Assembly (NCBI GenBank): GCA_937892395.1
Contig: CALAGJ010000185.1
Coordinates: forward strand, 1-38,599
Length of the DNA stretch: 38,599 nt
DNA from: an uncultured Parafilimonas sp.
GTDB taxonomy: Bacteria; Bacteroidota; Bacteroidia; Chitinophagales; Chitinophagaceae
Reading direction: 5' to 3'
Part shown: in pieces, positions 25,461-33,423 of the stretch
Position numbering within the stretch: position 1 is the first letter of the stretch
Layout of the letters: each line of letters opens with the position of its first letter
The notes under the pieces: model-generated
What the model was told of the DNA's origin: nothing
Databases searched by the model: none
The model's input: the letters and a program-made list of their open reading frames with translations, nothing else
Translations under genes and position numbers: made by a program

Positions 25461-26960
25461 TTATGCATGCATAATAAAGCCTGATATAGCATCGGCAATC
25501 TTTCGGTCATTGCTCAGCCTTGGCAATTTGTTTTGACCACCAAGCTTCCCAATCGATTTCATGTAATCAATAAAAGAATTTTTTTGCATGGGATTGATGT
25601 GTAATATGTCTAAAATATTTCCACTGATTAAATCATCATAATATACATTTTTCTGACGAAGATTATTATCCACTTTCTTTGCAAAAGCCTTTAGATTGTC
25701 TGGTTGATTTTCAAATTCAACAAACCATTCATGATAACTTGCCCCTCCATCCTGAGATATATATGGAGCAACCGTAAACTCTGTAATATGAATATTTTCT
25801 TCTTTTGCTGCCAGCATTAAAGCGTACTCTACTTCCTCGGCAATGACATGTTCCCCAAAGGCGGAAATAAAATGTTTTACTCTACCCGTTACTAAAAGGC
25901 GGTATGGATTTGTGCTTATAAACTTTACGGTGTCTCCCACGTTATAAGCCCATAAACCAGCATTTGTACTTACTATTAAGCAATAATTTTCACCAATTTT
26001 TACGTCTTTTAGCGTAAGCCTTGTTGGATTTTCATCAAATACTTCTGCCACAGGTATAAACTCAAAAAATATACCTGAATTGGTATTGAGCAGAAGACCT
26101 TCTGCATGTTGACTATCCTGAAAGGCAAAAAATCCTTCGCTTGCAGGAAAAGTTTCTACAGAATCAATCTGCTTGCCGATGGTATCAAAGAGCCTTGCTT
26201 TATAAGGTTGAAAATTTACACCGCCATATACTAAAATAGAAAAGTTTTTAAAAATATTAGCTATTTTATCTTGCTTAATATCTGTAACGCGGTCAAAATA
26301 CATTTGCATCCAAGGAGGTATTCCGCTGATGAGGGTCATGTCCTGATCAATCGTTTCTTCTACTATCTTATCCAGTTTTGTTTCCCAATCATCAATACAG
26401 TTTGTGGTATATGATGGCAGTTGATTTTTTCTGAGATAGCTTGGCACATGATGGTTTACAATACCACTCAAACGGCCGGTGGGTATGCCTCCTATTCGCT
26501 CCAACTCTGGTGATCCACTAAGGAAAATCATTTTTCCATTTGCAAATGCGGAATTTCCTGATTCGGCCATATAACAAAGCAATGCATCTCTTGCAGTGTT
26601 GATATGATTGGGTATGGAATCATTTGTTATAGGTATGTATTTAACACCACTCGTGGTGCCGCTGGTTTTTGCAAAATAGATGGGCTTGCCTTTCCACAAT
26701 ATATTTTGCTGACCTGCTTTTATTTTTTCTATATATGGCTTTATTTGTTCATAATCTCTTATAGGCACCCTATCTGCATAGGTAGAGGCATTTGCTATTG
26801 TTTCGAAATGATGGTCTTTTCCAAATAAAGTTTGCTTACCCGTTTTGATAAGCTGCTGCAAAATGGCCTCCTGATCTTGCAAAGCAGTATCCATATTTCG
26901 CTTTACCTTATTTAATATATAGTTGGCAAATGGCTTGGCAAGCAATGCTTTTAAATTCAT
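25461..26960 (-). CDS. GH3-family acyl-acid amido synthetase
   Basis: GH3 enzymes adenylate a carboxylic acid with ATP and transfer the acyl group to an amino acid; the plant members conjugate hormones such as auxin and jasmonate. The 499-residue product shows the ANL-type phosphate loop KTSGTTSGVKYIPIT (98-112), the ETFPASEGFFAFQ and LWAYNVGDTVKF blocks, and RLLVTGRVKHFISAFGEHV before the C-terminal lid domain. Length is slightly below plant members. The gene has its own -7 box (26980-26987) and no pathway partner next to it, so the bacterial substrate is unknown. Confidence 0.88.
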   Translation of the reverse strand: MNLKALLAKPFANYILNKVKRNMDTALQDQEAILQQLIKTGKQTLFGKDHHFETIANASTYADRVPIRDYEQIKPYIEKIKAGQQNILWKGKPIYFAKTSGTTSGVKYIPITNDSIPNHINTARDALLCYMAESGNSAFANGKMIFLSGSPELERIGGIPTGRLSGIVNHHVPSYLRKNQLPSYTTNCIDDWETKLDKIVEETIDQDMTLISGIPPWMQMYFDRVTDIKQDKIANIFKNFSILVYGGVNFQPYKARLFDTIGKQIDSVETFPASEGFFAFQDSQHAEGLLLNTNSGIFFEFIPVAEVFDENPTRLTLKDVKIGENYCLIVSTNAGLWAYNVGDTVKFISTNPYRLLVTGRVKHFISAFGEHVIAEEVEYALMLAAKEENIHITEFTVAPYISQDGGASYHEWFVEFENQPDNLKAFAKKVDNNLRQKNVYYDDLISGNILDILHINPMQKNSFIDYMKSIGKLGGQNKLPRLSNDRKIADAISGFIMHA

Positions 26961-26979
26961 ATTTCAATCGATAGGCTTG

Positions 26980-26987
26980 CAAATTTA
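26980..26987 (-). promoter_or_regulatory. -7 box upstream of the GH3 gene
   Basis: The minus strand reads TAAATTTG, an exact TAnnTTTG, 19 nt before the ATG. No convincing TTG lies 19 nt further upstream. Confidence 0.4.
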
Positions 26988-27246
26988 GTTGGCACTGTAT
27001 AGCATGGCGTTAAATTTTTTTTTAAGCGAAATGTTCAAATCAATTGTTATAGGAAGTTTTCGCAAAAAAGCCTATCTCCATAGTCATAAGCTCATCTGTT
27101 GAGGACATTTGAAAGTATGTACAATAGTCTTTGCATCCTCTTTGGCTTAGCGACAAAGTTCTGGACACAATCGACAGCGATCCATTCGCAATGCAAGGAT
27201 TAAACAAAGCAAAAACCATTTTAAAGACTTTAATAGGATAGACAAA

Positions 27247-28095
27247 ATAGCAAAGCCAATTTTAAAATGGGCAAGTGGAAAACCCAACTAATAGCGGAAA
27301 TAGAAAAGTCCTAACCTTATGTAATTGCCAATAAGAATTTCACATACATAGAGCCATTTGTTGGAAGTGGTGCAGTTCTATTTTGGATGCTTAATAATTT
27401 TCCAAACCTAAAAAAAGCTGTTATTAATGACATTAACGAAGACCTAATCAACACATATAGAACAATAGCCTCAAGACCCAAAGAACCGATTTCTATTCTT
27501 GAAGTTTTACAAAACGAATTCCACGGACTTGAGGGGAAAGACGAACAAAAAAAAGAATACTATTACAAGAAAAGAGAAATATACAACACAAGAAAAGAAG
27601 AAGAAAGCGGTCAAGCCACTTTGTTTATTTTTCTCAATCGTACTTGATTTTAGGGCCTTATAGAGTAAATAAAAGTAATGGTTATACCTTGCCAATGGGC
27701 AATTATAAGAAACCTACTATCTGTGACTAGCAAAATATTTTACCTGTAAATGATGCATTACAAAAAGTTGAAATACTTTGTGGCGATTATGAAGCGACTT
27801 TGAAAGAAGCATCATCTAATTCATTTTTTTATTTTGACCCACCTTTCAAACCATTAAATATCACATCAAGTTTTAATTCTTATCCAAAAGATGAATTTAA
27901 TGATGAGGAACAAATAAGACTAAGAAATTTTTGTTCAAAACTAGAGAAGCAAAGCACAAATGGGTGTTGAGCAATTCCCACAAAAAAGGGAAAGATACAA
28001 TCGACAATTTCTTTGATGAAATTTATTCTGAATTTTCAATATCAAGGGTAAAGGCAAGAAGAAATATAAATGCAAATCCTGAAAAAAAAGGTGAA
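27247..28095 (+). pseudogene. Decayed D12-class (Dam/DpnM-type) adenine methyltransferase
   Basis: The D12 class methylates adenine N6. Pieces in three frames line up into one protein: IAKPILKWASGK, TQLIAEIEKS, PYVIANKNFTYIEPFVGSGA (AdoMet motif I), a run to LFIFLNRT, PYRVNKSNGYTLPMGNYKKP, the catalytic DPPF in FFYFDPPFKP (27836-27847), and finally KWVLSNSHKKGKDTIDNFFD. At least six lesions separate them: a frameshift near 27280, TAA at 27312-27314, TGA at 27645-27647, a frameshift at about 27648-27660, TAG at 27728-27730, and a frameshift near 27950-27965. The usual DPPY is DPPF. It cannot make a working enzyme. Codon content is like the neighbours. No partner nuclease was found. Confidence 0.88.
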
Positions 28096-28097
28096 AT

Positions 28098-28181
28098 GGG
28101 CGTTCCCCTATCGGGTCAGGCTTTCCGTTCCAATCTTTTGTTCGTTTCTCACAAAAGGATTTCCACTGCAATCCCTAACGC
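28098..28181 (+). repeat. Possible dispersed Bacteroidota intergenic repeat
   Basis: The stretch opens GGGCGTTCCCCTATCGGGTC, has a short CCC/GGG hairpin and ends near ATCCCTAACGC. I recall very similar sequence next to accessory genes in other Bacteroidota genomes; this is memory, not a search result. It begins right where the methyltransferase frame loses its normal end. Confidence 0.4.
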
Positions 28182-28357
28182 AAAAATCGCTGCATAAATG
28201 GATTTGAGTTTCAACAGAAACCTTATAATAAAGAGCTAAAGAAATTAAGCCTATTATCTTAACCAGTATTTTTCAAAACCTGACTGAGGTTGAAATCTTT
28301 AACTTAATGATAGAAAAATCATCTTCGCAGTTGAAATAATCTGCAAATACTATCCTT

Positions 28358-30025
28358 TTATATCATCATTCGTAATGGTTGCTCTAATAGACCTTTAAAG
28401 GTTTGCAAAAAAGCTGAACCGGTGGCACCATCTACCACTCTATGATCACAGCTAAGTGTTACCTTCATAATATTTCCGGGTACTACATTGCCATTTTTTA
28501 CAACAGGCACTTGAGCTATGCCACCTACTGCCAATATACATGCATCTGGAGGATTGATGATAGCTGTAAATTCGTCAATACCAAACATGCCAAGGTTACT
28601 GATTGTAAAAGTATTGCCTTCCCAATCGGCAGGTTGTAGTTTTTTATCTTTTGCTTTTTGCGCATAGCTTTTTACTTCCCCAGCTATGGCAGACAGAGAT
28701 TTCATATCTGCATTTCTAACTACCGGCACCAGCAAGCCATCTTCTACAGCCACTGCCACACCAATATTTACATCAAAATTTGTACGAATAAAATCTCCCA
28801 TCCAACTGCTGTTTACTGCAGGATGTTTTTTCAATGCAATAGCTGCGGCTTTAAGCACTAAATCGTTGAAACTAATTTTTATCGGACTTGTTTCATTTAT
28901 CTTTTCTCTTGCTGCCACACAAGCATCCATGTCAATACGCATGGTTAAGTAAAAATGTGGCGCAGTAAATAAACTTTCACTCAGCCTGCGTGCTATTGTT
29001 TTGCGCATCTGAGTTACCGGTGTATCTGTATATCCTGATGATGGATAATTTATTATTGCCGCAGGCGCTATATCTGCTTTCTTTTCTGTTGATATGGATG
29101 CGGCAGGTATTTCTTGTGTTAAAGTAGCTACAGCTTTTGGTATATATCCATCCACATCTTGTTTGATGATTCTTCCATTATCTCCACTACCTTTCACATA
29201 TTTAAGATCCACGCCTTTTTCTTTAGCCAATTTTTTTGCTAAGGGTGAAGCCAGTATTCTTCCTTCATTCACCACTTGTGGTGCATCATCCACTTCAAGT
29301 GTAGGCATGGCCACAGATGGGGTTGCAGTTGTATTAGCGTCAGCTTTTGATACTGTTCCATTTGTACTTTGAACATTCCCTTTTATAGATGCTGCCGCTA
29401 CAATGGGTTGTATATCAAATGCTGCATCTGCTATAATGCAGAGCAGATCATTTACCTGAATTTTTTCTCCTGCCTTTGCACCTTGATATAATAAAATGCC
29501 CTCTTTATAACTTTCCAATTCCATGGTGGCTTTATCTGTTTCAATATCAGCCAGTACATCACCTTTTTGTACTTTATCGCCTACATTTTTTTGCCAACCG
29601 GCTATTACACCTTCTGTCATGGTATCGCTAAGTCTTGGCATCAAAACTACTTCCTGCATTTCAGATAAATTCATGGTAGGCGCTGCTTTGATTGTAGTGG
29701 TAACTGTTTCAATTGCATCAGTAGCAGATTGTGGTGCAGCTGGTGCTGAATCATTGCCCCCGGAAAGATGACTACTAATATCTTCACCTGCATTTCCAAT
29801 AATGGCCAGCAAATCATTAACCTGCAATTTGCCGCCTTGGGCTATTCCAATGTGTAGTAACACACCAGCTTTATAACTTTCCAATTCCATAGTGGCTTTA
29901 TCTGTTTCCACTTCTGCCAGCAGGTCACCTTTTTCAACTGTATCACCCACCTTTTTATGCCAGGCGGCAATTACTCCTTCTGTCATTGTATCACTAAGCC
30001 TGGGCATTAATATTACTTCAGCCAT
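28358..30025 (-). CDS. pdhC: Pyruvate dehydrogenase E2, dihydrolipoamide acetyltransferase
   Basis: E2 is the core of the pyruvate dehydrogenase complex and transfers acetyl groups from lipoamide to CoA. The 555-residue protein has two N-terminal lipoyl domains with lipoylated K43 and K165, each in ETDKATMELES, joined by Ala/Thr-rich linkers. An E3/E1-binding domain follows (about 255-295, ILASPLAKKLAKEKG and GRIIKQDVDGY), then the catalytic domain ending in DHRVVDGATG with active-site H528 and D532. Two near-identical lipoyl domains are normal for this phylum. E1 and E3 are not adjacent, so the complex is assembled from scattered genes. Confidence 0.93.
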   Translation of the reverse strand: MAEVILMPRLSDTMTEGVIAAWHKKVGDTVEKGDLLAEVETDKATMELESYKAGVLLHIGIAQGGKLQVNDLLAIIGNAGEDISSHLSGGNDSAPAAPQSATDAIETVTTTIKAAPTMNLSEMQEVVLMPRLSDTMTEGVIAGWQKNVGDKVQKGDVLADIETDKATMELESYKEGILLYQGAKAGEKIQVNDLLCIIADAAFDIQPIVAAASIKGNVQSTNGTVSKADANTTATPSVAMPTLEVDDAPQVVNEGRILASPLAKKLAKEKGVDLKYVKGSGDNGRIIKQDVDGYIPKAVATLTQEIPAASISTEKKADIAPAAIINYPSSGYTDTPVTQMRKTIARRLSESLFTAPHFYLTMRIDMDACVAAREKINETSPIKISFNDLVLKAAAIALKKHPAVNSSWMGDFIRTNFDVNIGVAVAVEDGLLVPVVRNADMKSLSAIAGEVKSYAQKAKDKKLQPADWEGNTFTISNLGMFGIDEFTAIINPPDACILAVGGIAQVPVVKNGNVVPGNIMKVTLSCDHRVVDGATGSAFLQTFKGLLEQPLRMMI

Positions 30026-30054
30026 GTATTATATTTTATCTGCTTTTTAGGGCG

Positions 30055-30085
30055 TGAAAGTAAGGCAAAATGCCATACTTGCCAA
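30055..30085 (-). promoter_or_regulatory. Candidate promoter for pdhC
   Basis: On the minus strand TTG (30085-30083) is followed by 20 nt and TACTTTCA (30062-30055), which differs from TAnnTTTG at two positions. It lies 29 nt before the ATG. Confidence 0.3.
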
Positions 30086-30127
30086 TCGTGTTTAGTCTTT
30101 AGATGATAGTAAATAAAGTTTTGAGCA

Positions 30128-30766
30128 TCATGCACCCTGTGCATTGGCATTGCAGGTTTCAATAAAATCTAAAATCTCATGCCTACCGCTTTTATTTATG
30201 GCACTTGTTATAAATTGCTGTGGAAGAAACTGCCATGTTTTTAATAATTCATCTGTAAATGCTTTTACATTTCTGGATACAGCACCTGGTTTTTCTTTAT
30301 CAGCTTTTGTAAACACCAAAGTAAAAGGTAAACCCCATGTGCCCATTTGATCTACAAATTCTAGATCAATTTTTTGTGGTGAATGTCTGCTGTCTAATAA
30401 AATAAATGTATTGAGCAATGTCTTTCTTTCAGTAAGGTAATGGCTAATCATTTTTTGCCAACTCTTCCTATTACTTTGGGCCGTTTTTGCATATCCATAA
30501 CCTGGCAAATCCACAAGAAACCACTGCTGTTTTTGTTGTCTGTTTTTTGTGCCAGTAAGCGCATCTATGAGGAAGTGATTGATATATTGTGTTTTGCCGG
30601 GAGCCGCAGATGTTTTTGCCAGTTTACTATTATTACATATCATGTTTATAAGCGAAGATTTGCCCACATTACTTCTTCCTATAAAAGCATATTCAGGCAA
30701 TTTTGATGAAGGGCATTCCTCCACTTTTGGACTGGATATTATATACTTAGACTGAATGATGTTCAT
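30128..30766 (-). CDS. engB: Ribosome biogenesis GTPase EngB (YsxC/YihA)
   Basis: EngB is a small essential GTPase needed for 50S subunit assembly. The 212-residue product has G1 GRSNVGKS (30-37), G2 within GKTQYINHF, G3 DLPGYGYAKT, G4 TKAD and G5 near TSA. The start is set at ATG 30766 (MNIIQSKYIISSP). An in-frame ATG at 30814 would place the first 16 codons inside the terminator of infC (30781-30811), so it is rejected. The gene follows infC on the same strand after a strong terminator and is probably transcribed from its own, unidentified promoter. Confidence 0.95.
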   Translation of the reverse strand: MNIIQSKYIISSPKVEECPSSKLPEYAFIGRSNVGKSSLINMICNNSKLAKTSAAPGKTQYINHFLIDALTGTKNRQQKQQWFLVDLPGYGYAKTAQSNRKSWQKMISHYLTERKTLLNTFILLDSRHSPQKIDLEFVDQMGTWGLPFTLVFTKADKEKPGAVSRNVKAFTDELLKTWQFLPQQFITSAINKSGRHEILDFIETCNANAQGA

Positions 30767-30780
30767 GACAAAACTTATGA

Positions 30781-30811
30781 CAAAAACAAAAGAATGCCCA
30801 CGGCATTCTTT
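30781..30811 (-). terminator. Terminator after infC
   Basis: A perfect 10-bp stem, AAAGAATGCC (30789-30798) with GGCATTCTTT (30802-30811), has a 3-nt loop, and on the minus strand is followed by TGTTTTTG. It begins 21 nt after the infC stop codon and ends the thrS-infC unit. Confidence 0.88.
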
Positions 30812-30831
30812 CATAAATTATAGAATAAATA

Positions 30832-31395
30832 TTATTTTTTCTTCTGTACTTTGGGTGCAAAAATGGCAAACATTCTTTTGCCTTCTAATTTTGGAAGACT
30901 TTCTAATGCACCAACTTCTGCAAGCCTTTCAGCAAATTTTAATAAAAGCAACTGACCTCTGTCTTGAAACATGATGGCCCTTCCTTTAAACTGTACATAA
31001 GCTTTAACTTTATTGCCATCCTGCAAAAATTTTTCAGCATGTTTGGCCTTAAAATCAAAATCATGATCATCCGTACTAGGGGTAAATCGTATTTCTTTAA
31101 CCTCACTCTGTTTGGAGTTGGCTTTCATTTCTTTTTCCTTTCGCTTTTTTTCGTAAAGGAACTTCTTATAATCAATGGCTTTGCAGACCGGAGGTGCTGC
31201 ATTGGGAGAAATTTCTACTAAGTCAAGCTCCAGTGATGTTGCTATATGCAATGCTTCTTGAAGAGGATATACTCCCGGTGTTACGTTTTCACCAACCAAT
31301 CTTACTTCGGGTACTTTTATTCTATCGTTGATACGATGCTCTGGTTCTGGTTGTTTATTAAACCTGGGATTAAATCTTCCTTTTTGTAATGCCAT
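30832..31395 (-). CDS. infC: Translation initiation factor IF-3
   Basis: IF-3 binds the 30S subunit and checks start codon and initiator tRNA. The 187-residue product has the N-domain block HRINDRIKVPEVRLVGENV, a lysine-rich linker (YKKFLYEKKRKEKEM), and the C-domain with KEIRFTPSTDDHDFDFKAKH and VKAYVQFKGR. It starts with ATG, unlike the ATT start used for autoregulation in enteric bacteria. It follows thrS after 39 nt, the conserved order, but rpmI and rplT, which normally come next, are missing here: a strong terminator and engB follow. Confidence 0.96.
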   Translation of the reverse strand: MALQKGRFNPRFNKQPEPEHRINDRIKVPEVRLVGENVTPGVYPLQEALHIATSLELDLVEISPNAAPPVCKAIDYKKFLYEKKRKEKEMKANSKQSEVKEIRFTPSTDDHDFDFKAKHAEKFLQDGNKVKAYVQFKGRAIMFQDRGQLLLLKFAERLAEVGALESLPKLEGKRMFAIFAPKVQKKK

Positions 31396-31434
31396 TCAAT
31401 TTTATTTGTTGAGAATTTTTTCAAAAATAAGTAA

Positions 31435-33366
31435 CTATCCAATTCGTTCCGAAATTTCATTTTTTATTTCAGTGATAAAGTCAGTTACGCCCTGCATGCC
31501 CATATCTCCTTTTCCCTGTCTGCGAATGGAGATTTTGTTTTCATTCATTTCTTTTTCGCCTACAATAATCATATAGGGCACTTTGCTTAATTCTGCTTCT
31601 CTTATTTTCTTTCCTATTTTTTCACTTCTGCTATCTATTTCTACCCTGATACCTGCTTTGCGCATTTGTTTATATACAAATTCGGTATAGGATAAAAACT
31701 TATCGCTAATGGGCAATAACTTTACTTGAAGTGGTGCAAGCCATGTGGGAAATTTACCTGCATAATGCTCAAGCAGAAAACCAATAAATCTTTCATGGGT
31801 GCCAAGTGGAGCTCTATGAATAGCCAAAGGTATTTCAGGCTCATTGTTTTGGTTGGTATAGGTCAGTTTGAAACTGCGGGGCTGTGCAAAATCGACCTGA
31901 TTGGTAGCCAATGTAAATTCTCTACCAATGGCACTCCATATTTGTACATCTATCTTTGGTCCGTAGAATGCTCCCTCTCCTTTTACTTCTACAAACGGCA
32001 CTCCAGTTTCTATCAATACATTTCTTACCAACTCTTCTGTTTCCAACCACAATTCCGGCTCGTTTACATATTTCTGACCAAGTTTTTCAGGATCATGCAG
32101 GCTGAGGCGCATTACATATTTTTCTATACCAAATATCTTGAAATATTTGATATACATATCATTTACTGCTTTAAACTCCTGTGCAAATTGCTCTTTGGTA
32201 CAGTAAATATGGGCATCATTCATGTGCAGGCAGCGCACACGCATCAGGCCAAATAATTCACCACTTTGCTCATACCTGTAGCAAGTGCCATACTCCGCCA
32301 GCCTATATGGTAAATCCCTGTAGCTTTTTGGTTCTGCATCATATATTTTGTGGTGATGCGGGCAATTCATCGCTTTTAAATAATATTTTTCTCCATCCAT
32401 TTCCATAGGAGGAAACATGCTGTCTGCATAATAAGGCAAATGGCCACTGGTGAGGTAAAGATTTTCTTTGGCAATATGTGGCGTTACCACTCTTTTGTAA
32501 CCAGCTTCATCTTCCGTTTCTTTTGCTAATTTTTCCAGTTCTTCAATTATGGTAGCTCCATTTGGCATCCATAAAATGAGGCCACTTCCCACATCATCAT
32601 TGATGGTATAAATACTAAGCTCTTTTCCTAATTTTCTATGGTCTCTCTTCTTTGCTTCTTCCAGCATGAGTAAGTATTCATCTAACTCTTTTTGCTGTGG
32701 AAATGTAATACCATAAATACGGGTAAGTTGTTTGTTTTTTTCATCACCTTTCCAGTAAGCTCCTGCTATACTTAACAGCTTGATAGCTTTTATAAAGCCT
32801 GTATGTGGGATGTGTGGACCGCGACACAAATCAGTAAAACCACCCTGGGTATAAAAAGTAATATTTCCATCAGAAAGATGTTGGAGTAAATCCAATTTGT
32901 ATTCATCTCCTTTTTCTGAAAAATAATTTATTGCTTCTTCTTTTGGTGTTTCTTTTCGGATGAAAGCATTGTTTTGCCGGGCCAGCTCACCCATTCTTTT
33001 TTCTAAGCTTTGTAAATCCTCTTCAGTAATTTTTTTATCGCCAAGGTCTATATCATAATAGAATCCATTATCTATAGGAGGCCCAACCCAAAATTTTGTT
33101 GCGGGAAAACGTTCTTCAATGGCCTCGGCCATGAGGTGTGCACTACTATGCCAAAATGTACTTTTGCCGGAGGCATCATCCCAGGTTATTAGTTTTAATG
33201 AAGCATCTGAATGCAAGGGCCTTGTGGCATCCCATACTTCACCATTTACATCAGCTGCCAATACTTTTCTGGCAAGCCCTTCACTGATTGACTTGGCTAT
33301 ATCTAATGCAGAACTACCTGCTTCATACTGCCGCAATGCACCATCTGGAAATTGAATATTTATCAT
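31435..33366 (-). CDS. thrS: Threonyl-tRNA synthetase
   Basis: The enzyme charges tRNA-Thr and removes mischarged serine. The start is placed at ATG 33366 (MINIQFPDGALRQYEAG), giving 643 residues. The longer frame from 33420 would run through a perfect -7 box (33379-33386) and adds residues unlike the family. Domains are TGS (1-60), the editing domain with H73-x3-H77 in HSSAHLMAEA, the class II core with the zinc-binding Cys in AMNCPHHHKIY, motif 2 around CYRYEQSGELFGLMRVR, motif 3 PLGTHERFIGFLLEHY, and the anticodon-binding domain. It is transcribed with infC. Confidence 0.96.
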   Translation of the reverse strand: MINIQFPDGALRQYEAGSSALDIAKSISEGLARKVLAADVNGEVWDATRPLHSDASLKLITWDDASGKSTFWHSSAHLMAEAIEERFPATKFWVGPPIDNGFYYDIDLGDKKITEEDLQSLEKRMGELARQNNAFIRKETPKEEAINYFSEKGDEYKLDLLQHLSDGNITFYTQGGFTDLCRGPHIPHTGFIKAIKLLSIAGAYWKGDEKNKQLTRIYGITFPQQKELDEYLLMLEEAKKRDHRKLGKELSIYTINDDVGSGLILWMPNGATIIEELEKLAKETEDEAGYKRVVTPHIAKENLYLTSGHLPYYADSMFPPMEMDGEKYYLKAMNCPHHHKIYDAEPKSYRDLPYRLAEYGTCYRYEQSGELFGLMRVRCLHMNDAHIYCTKEQFAQEFKAVNDMYIKYFKIFGIEKYVMRLSLHDPEKLGQKYVNEPELWLETEELVRNVLIETGVPFVEVKGEGAFYGPKIDVQIWSAIGREFTLATNQVDFAQPRSFKLTYTNQNNEPEIPLAIHRAPLGTHERFIGFLLEHYAGKFPTWLAPLQVKLLPISDKFLSYTEFVYKQMRKAGIRVEIDSRSEKIGKKIREAELSKVPYMIIVGEKEMNENKISIRRQGKGDMGMQGVTDFITEIKNEISERIG

Positions 33367-33378
33367 ACTTAAGGATTG

Positions 33379-33386
33379 CAAATGTA
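33379..33386 (-). promoter_or_regulatory. -7 box of the thrS-infC promoter
   Basis: The minus strand reads TACATTTG, an exact TAnnTTTG, 12 nt before the chosen ATG. A TTTTC lies 19 nt upstream as a weak -33 match. The leader would be very short, leaving no room for a tRNA-like thrS operator or a T-box. Confidence 0.5.
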
Positions 33387-33423
33387 GGCTGTATGGATAT
33401 TCAGCGAAAATTAGCCTCAATAG

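Larger units (their letters stand above)
26961..28357. other. 1.4-kb region without an intact gene
   Basis: It lies between the GH3 gene and pdhC and holds the GH3 promoter box, a decayed D12-class methyltransferase (27247-28095, plus) and a probable dispersed repeat (28098-28181). A short open stretch before the methyltransferase (about 27126-27232, plus, reading LWLSDKVLDTIDSDPFAMQ in the middle) looks protein-like but I cannot assign it. The part from 28182 to 28357 shows nothing I can name. Confidence 0.7.

Noticed and set aside
27126..27232. Short open stretch before the D12 methyltransferase remnant
   Set aside because: It reads like protein in the middle but has no start or family motif that I can identify, so it is not called as a gene.
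30767..30814. Longer start for engB
   Set aside because: The extra 16 codons coincide with the perfect hairpin terminator of infC, so translation from there is very unlikely.
31726..32256. 176-codon plus-strand open frame
   Set aside because: It lies wholly inside thrS, over the conserved catalytic core, and its sequence is Phe/Tyr/His-rich as expected of an antisense shadow.
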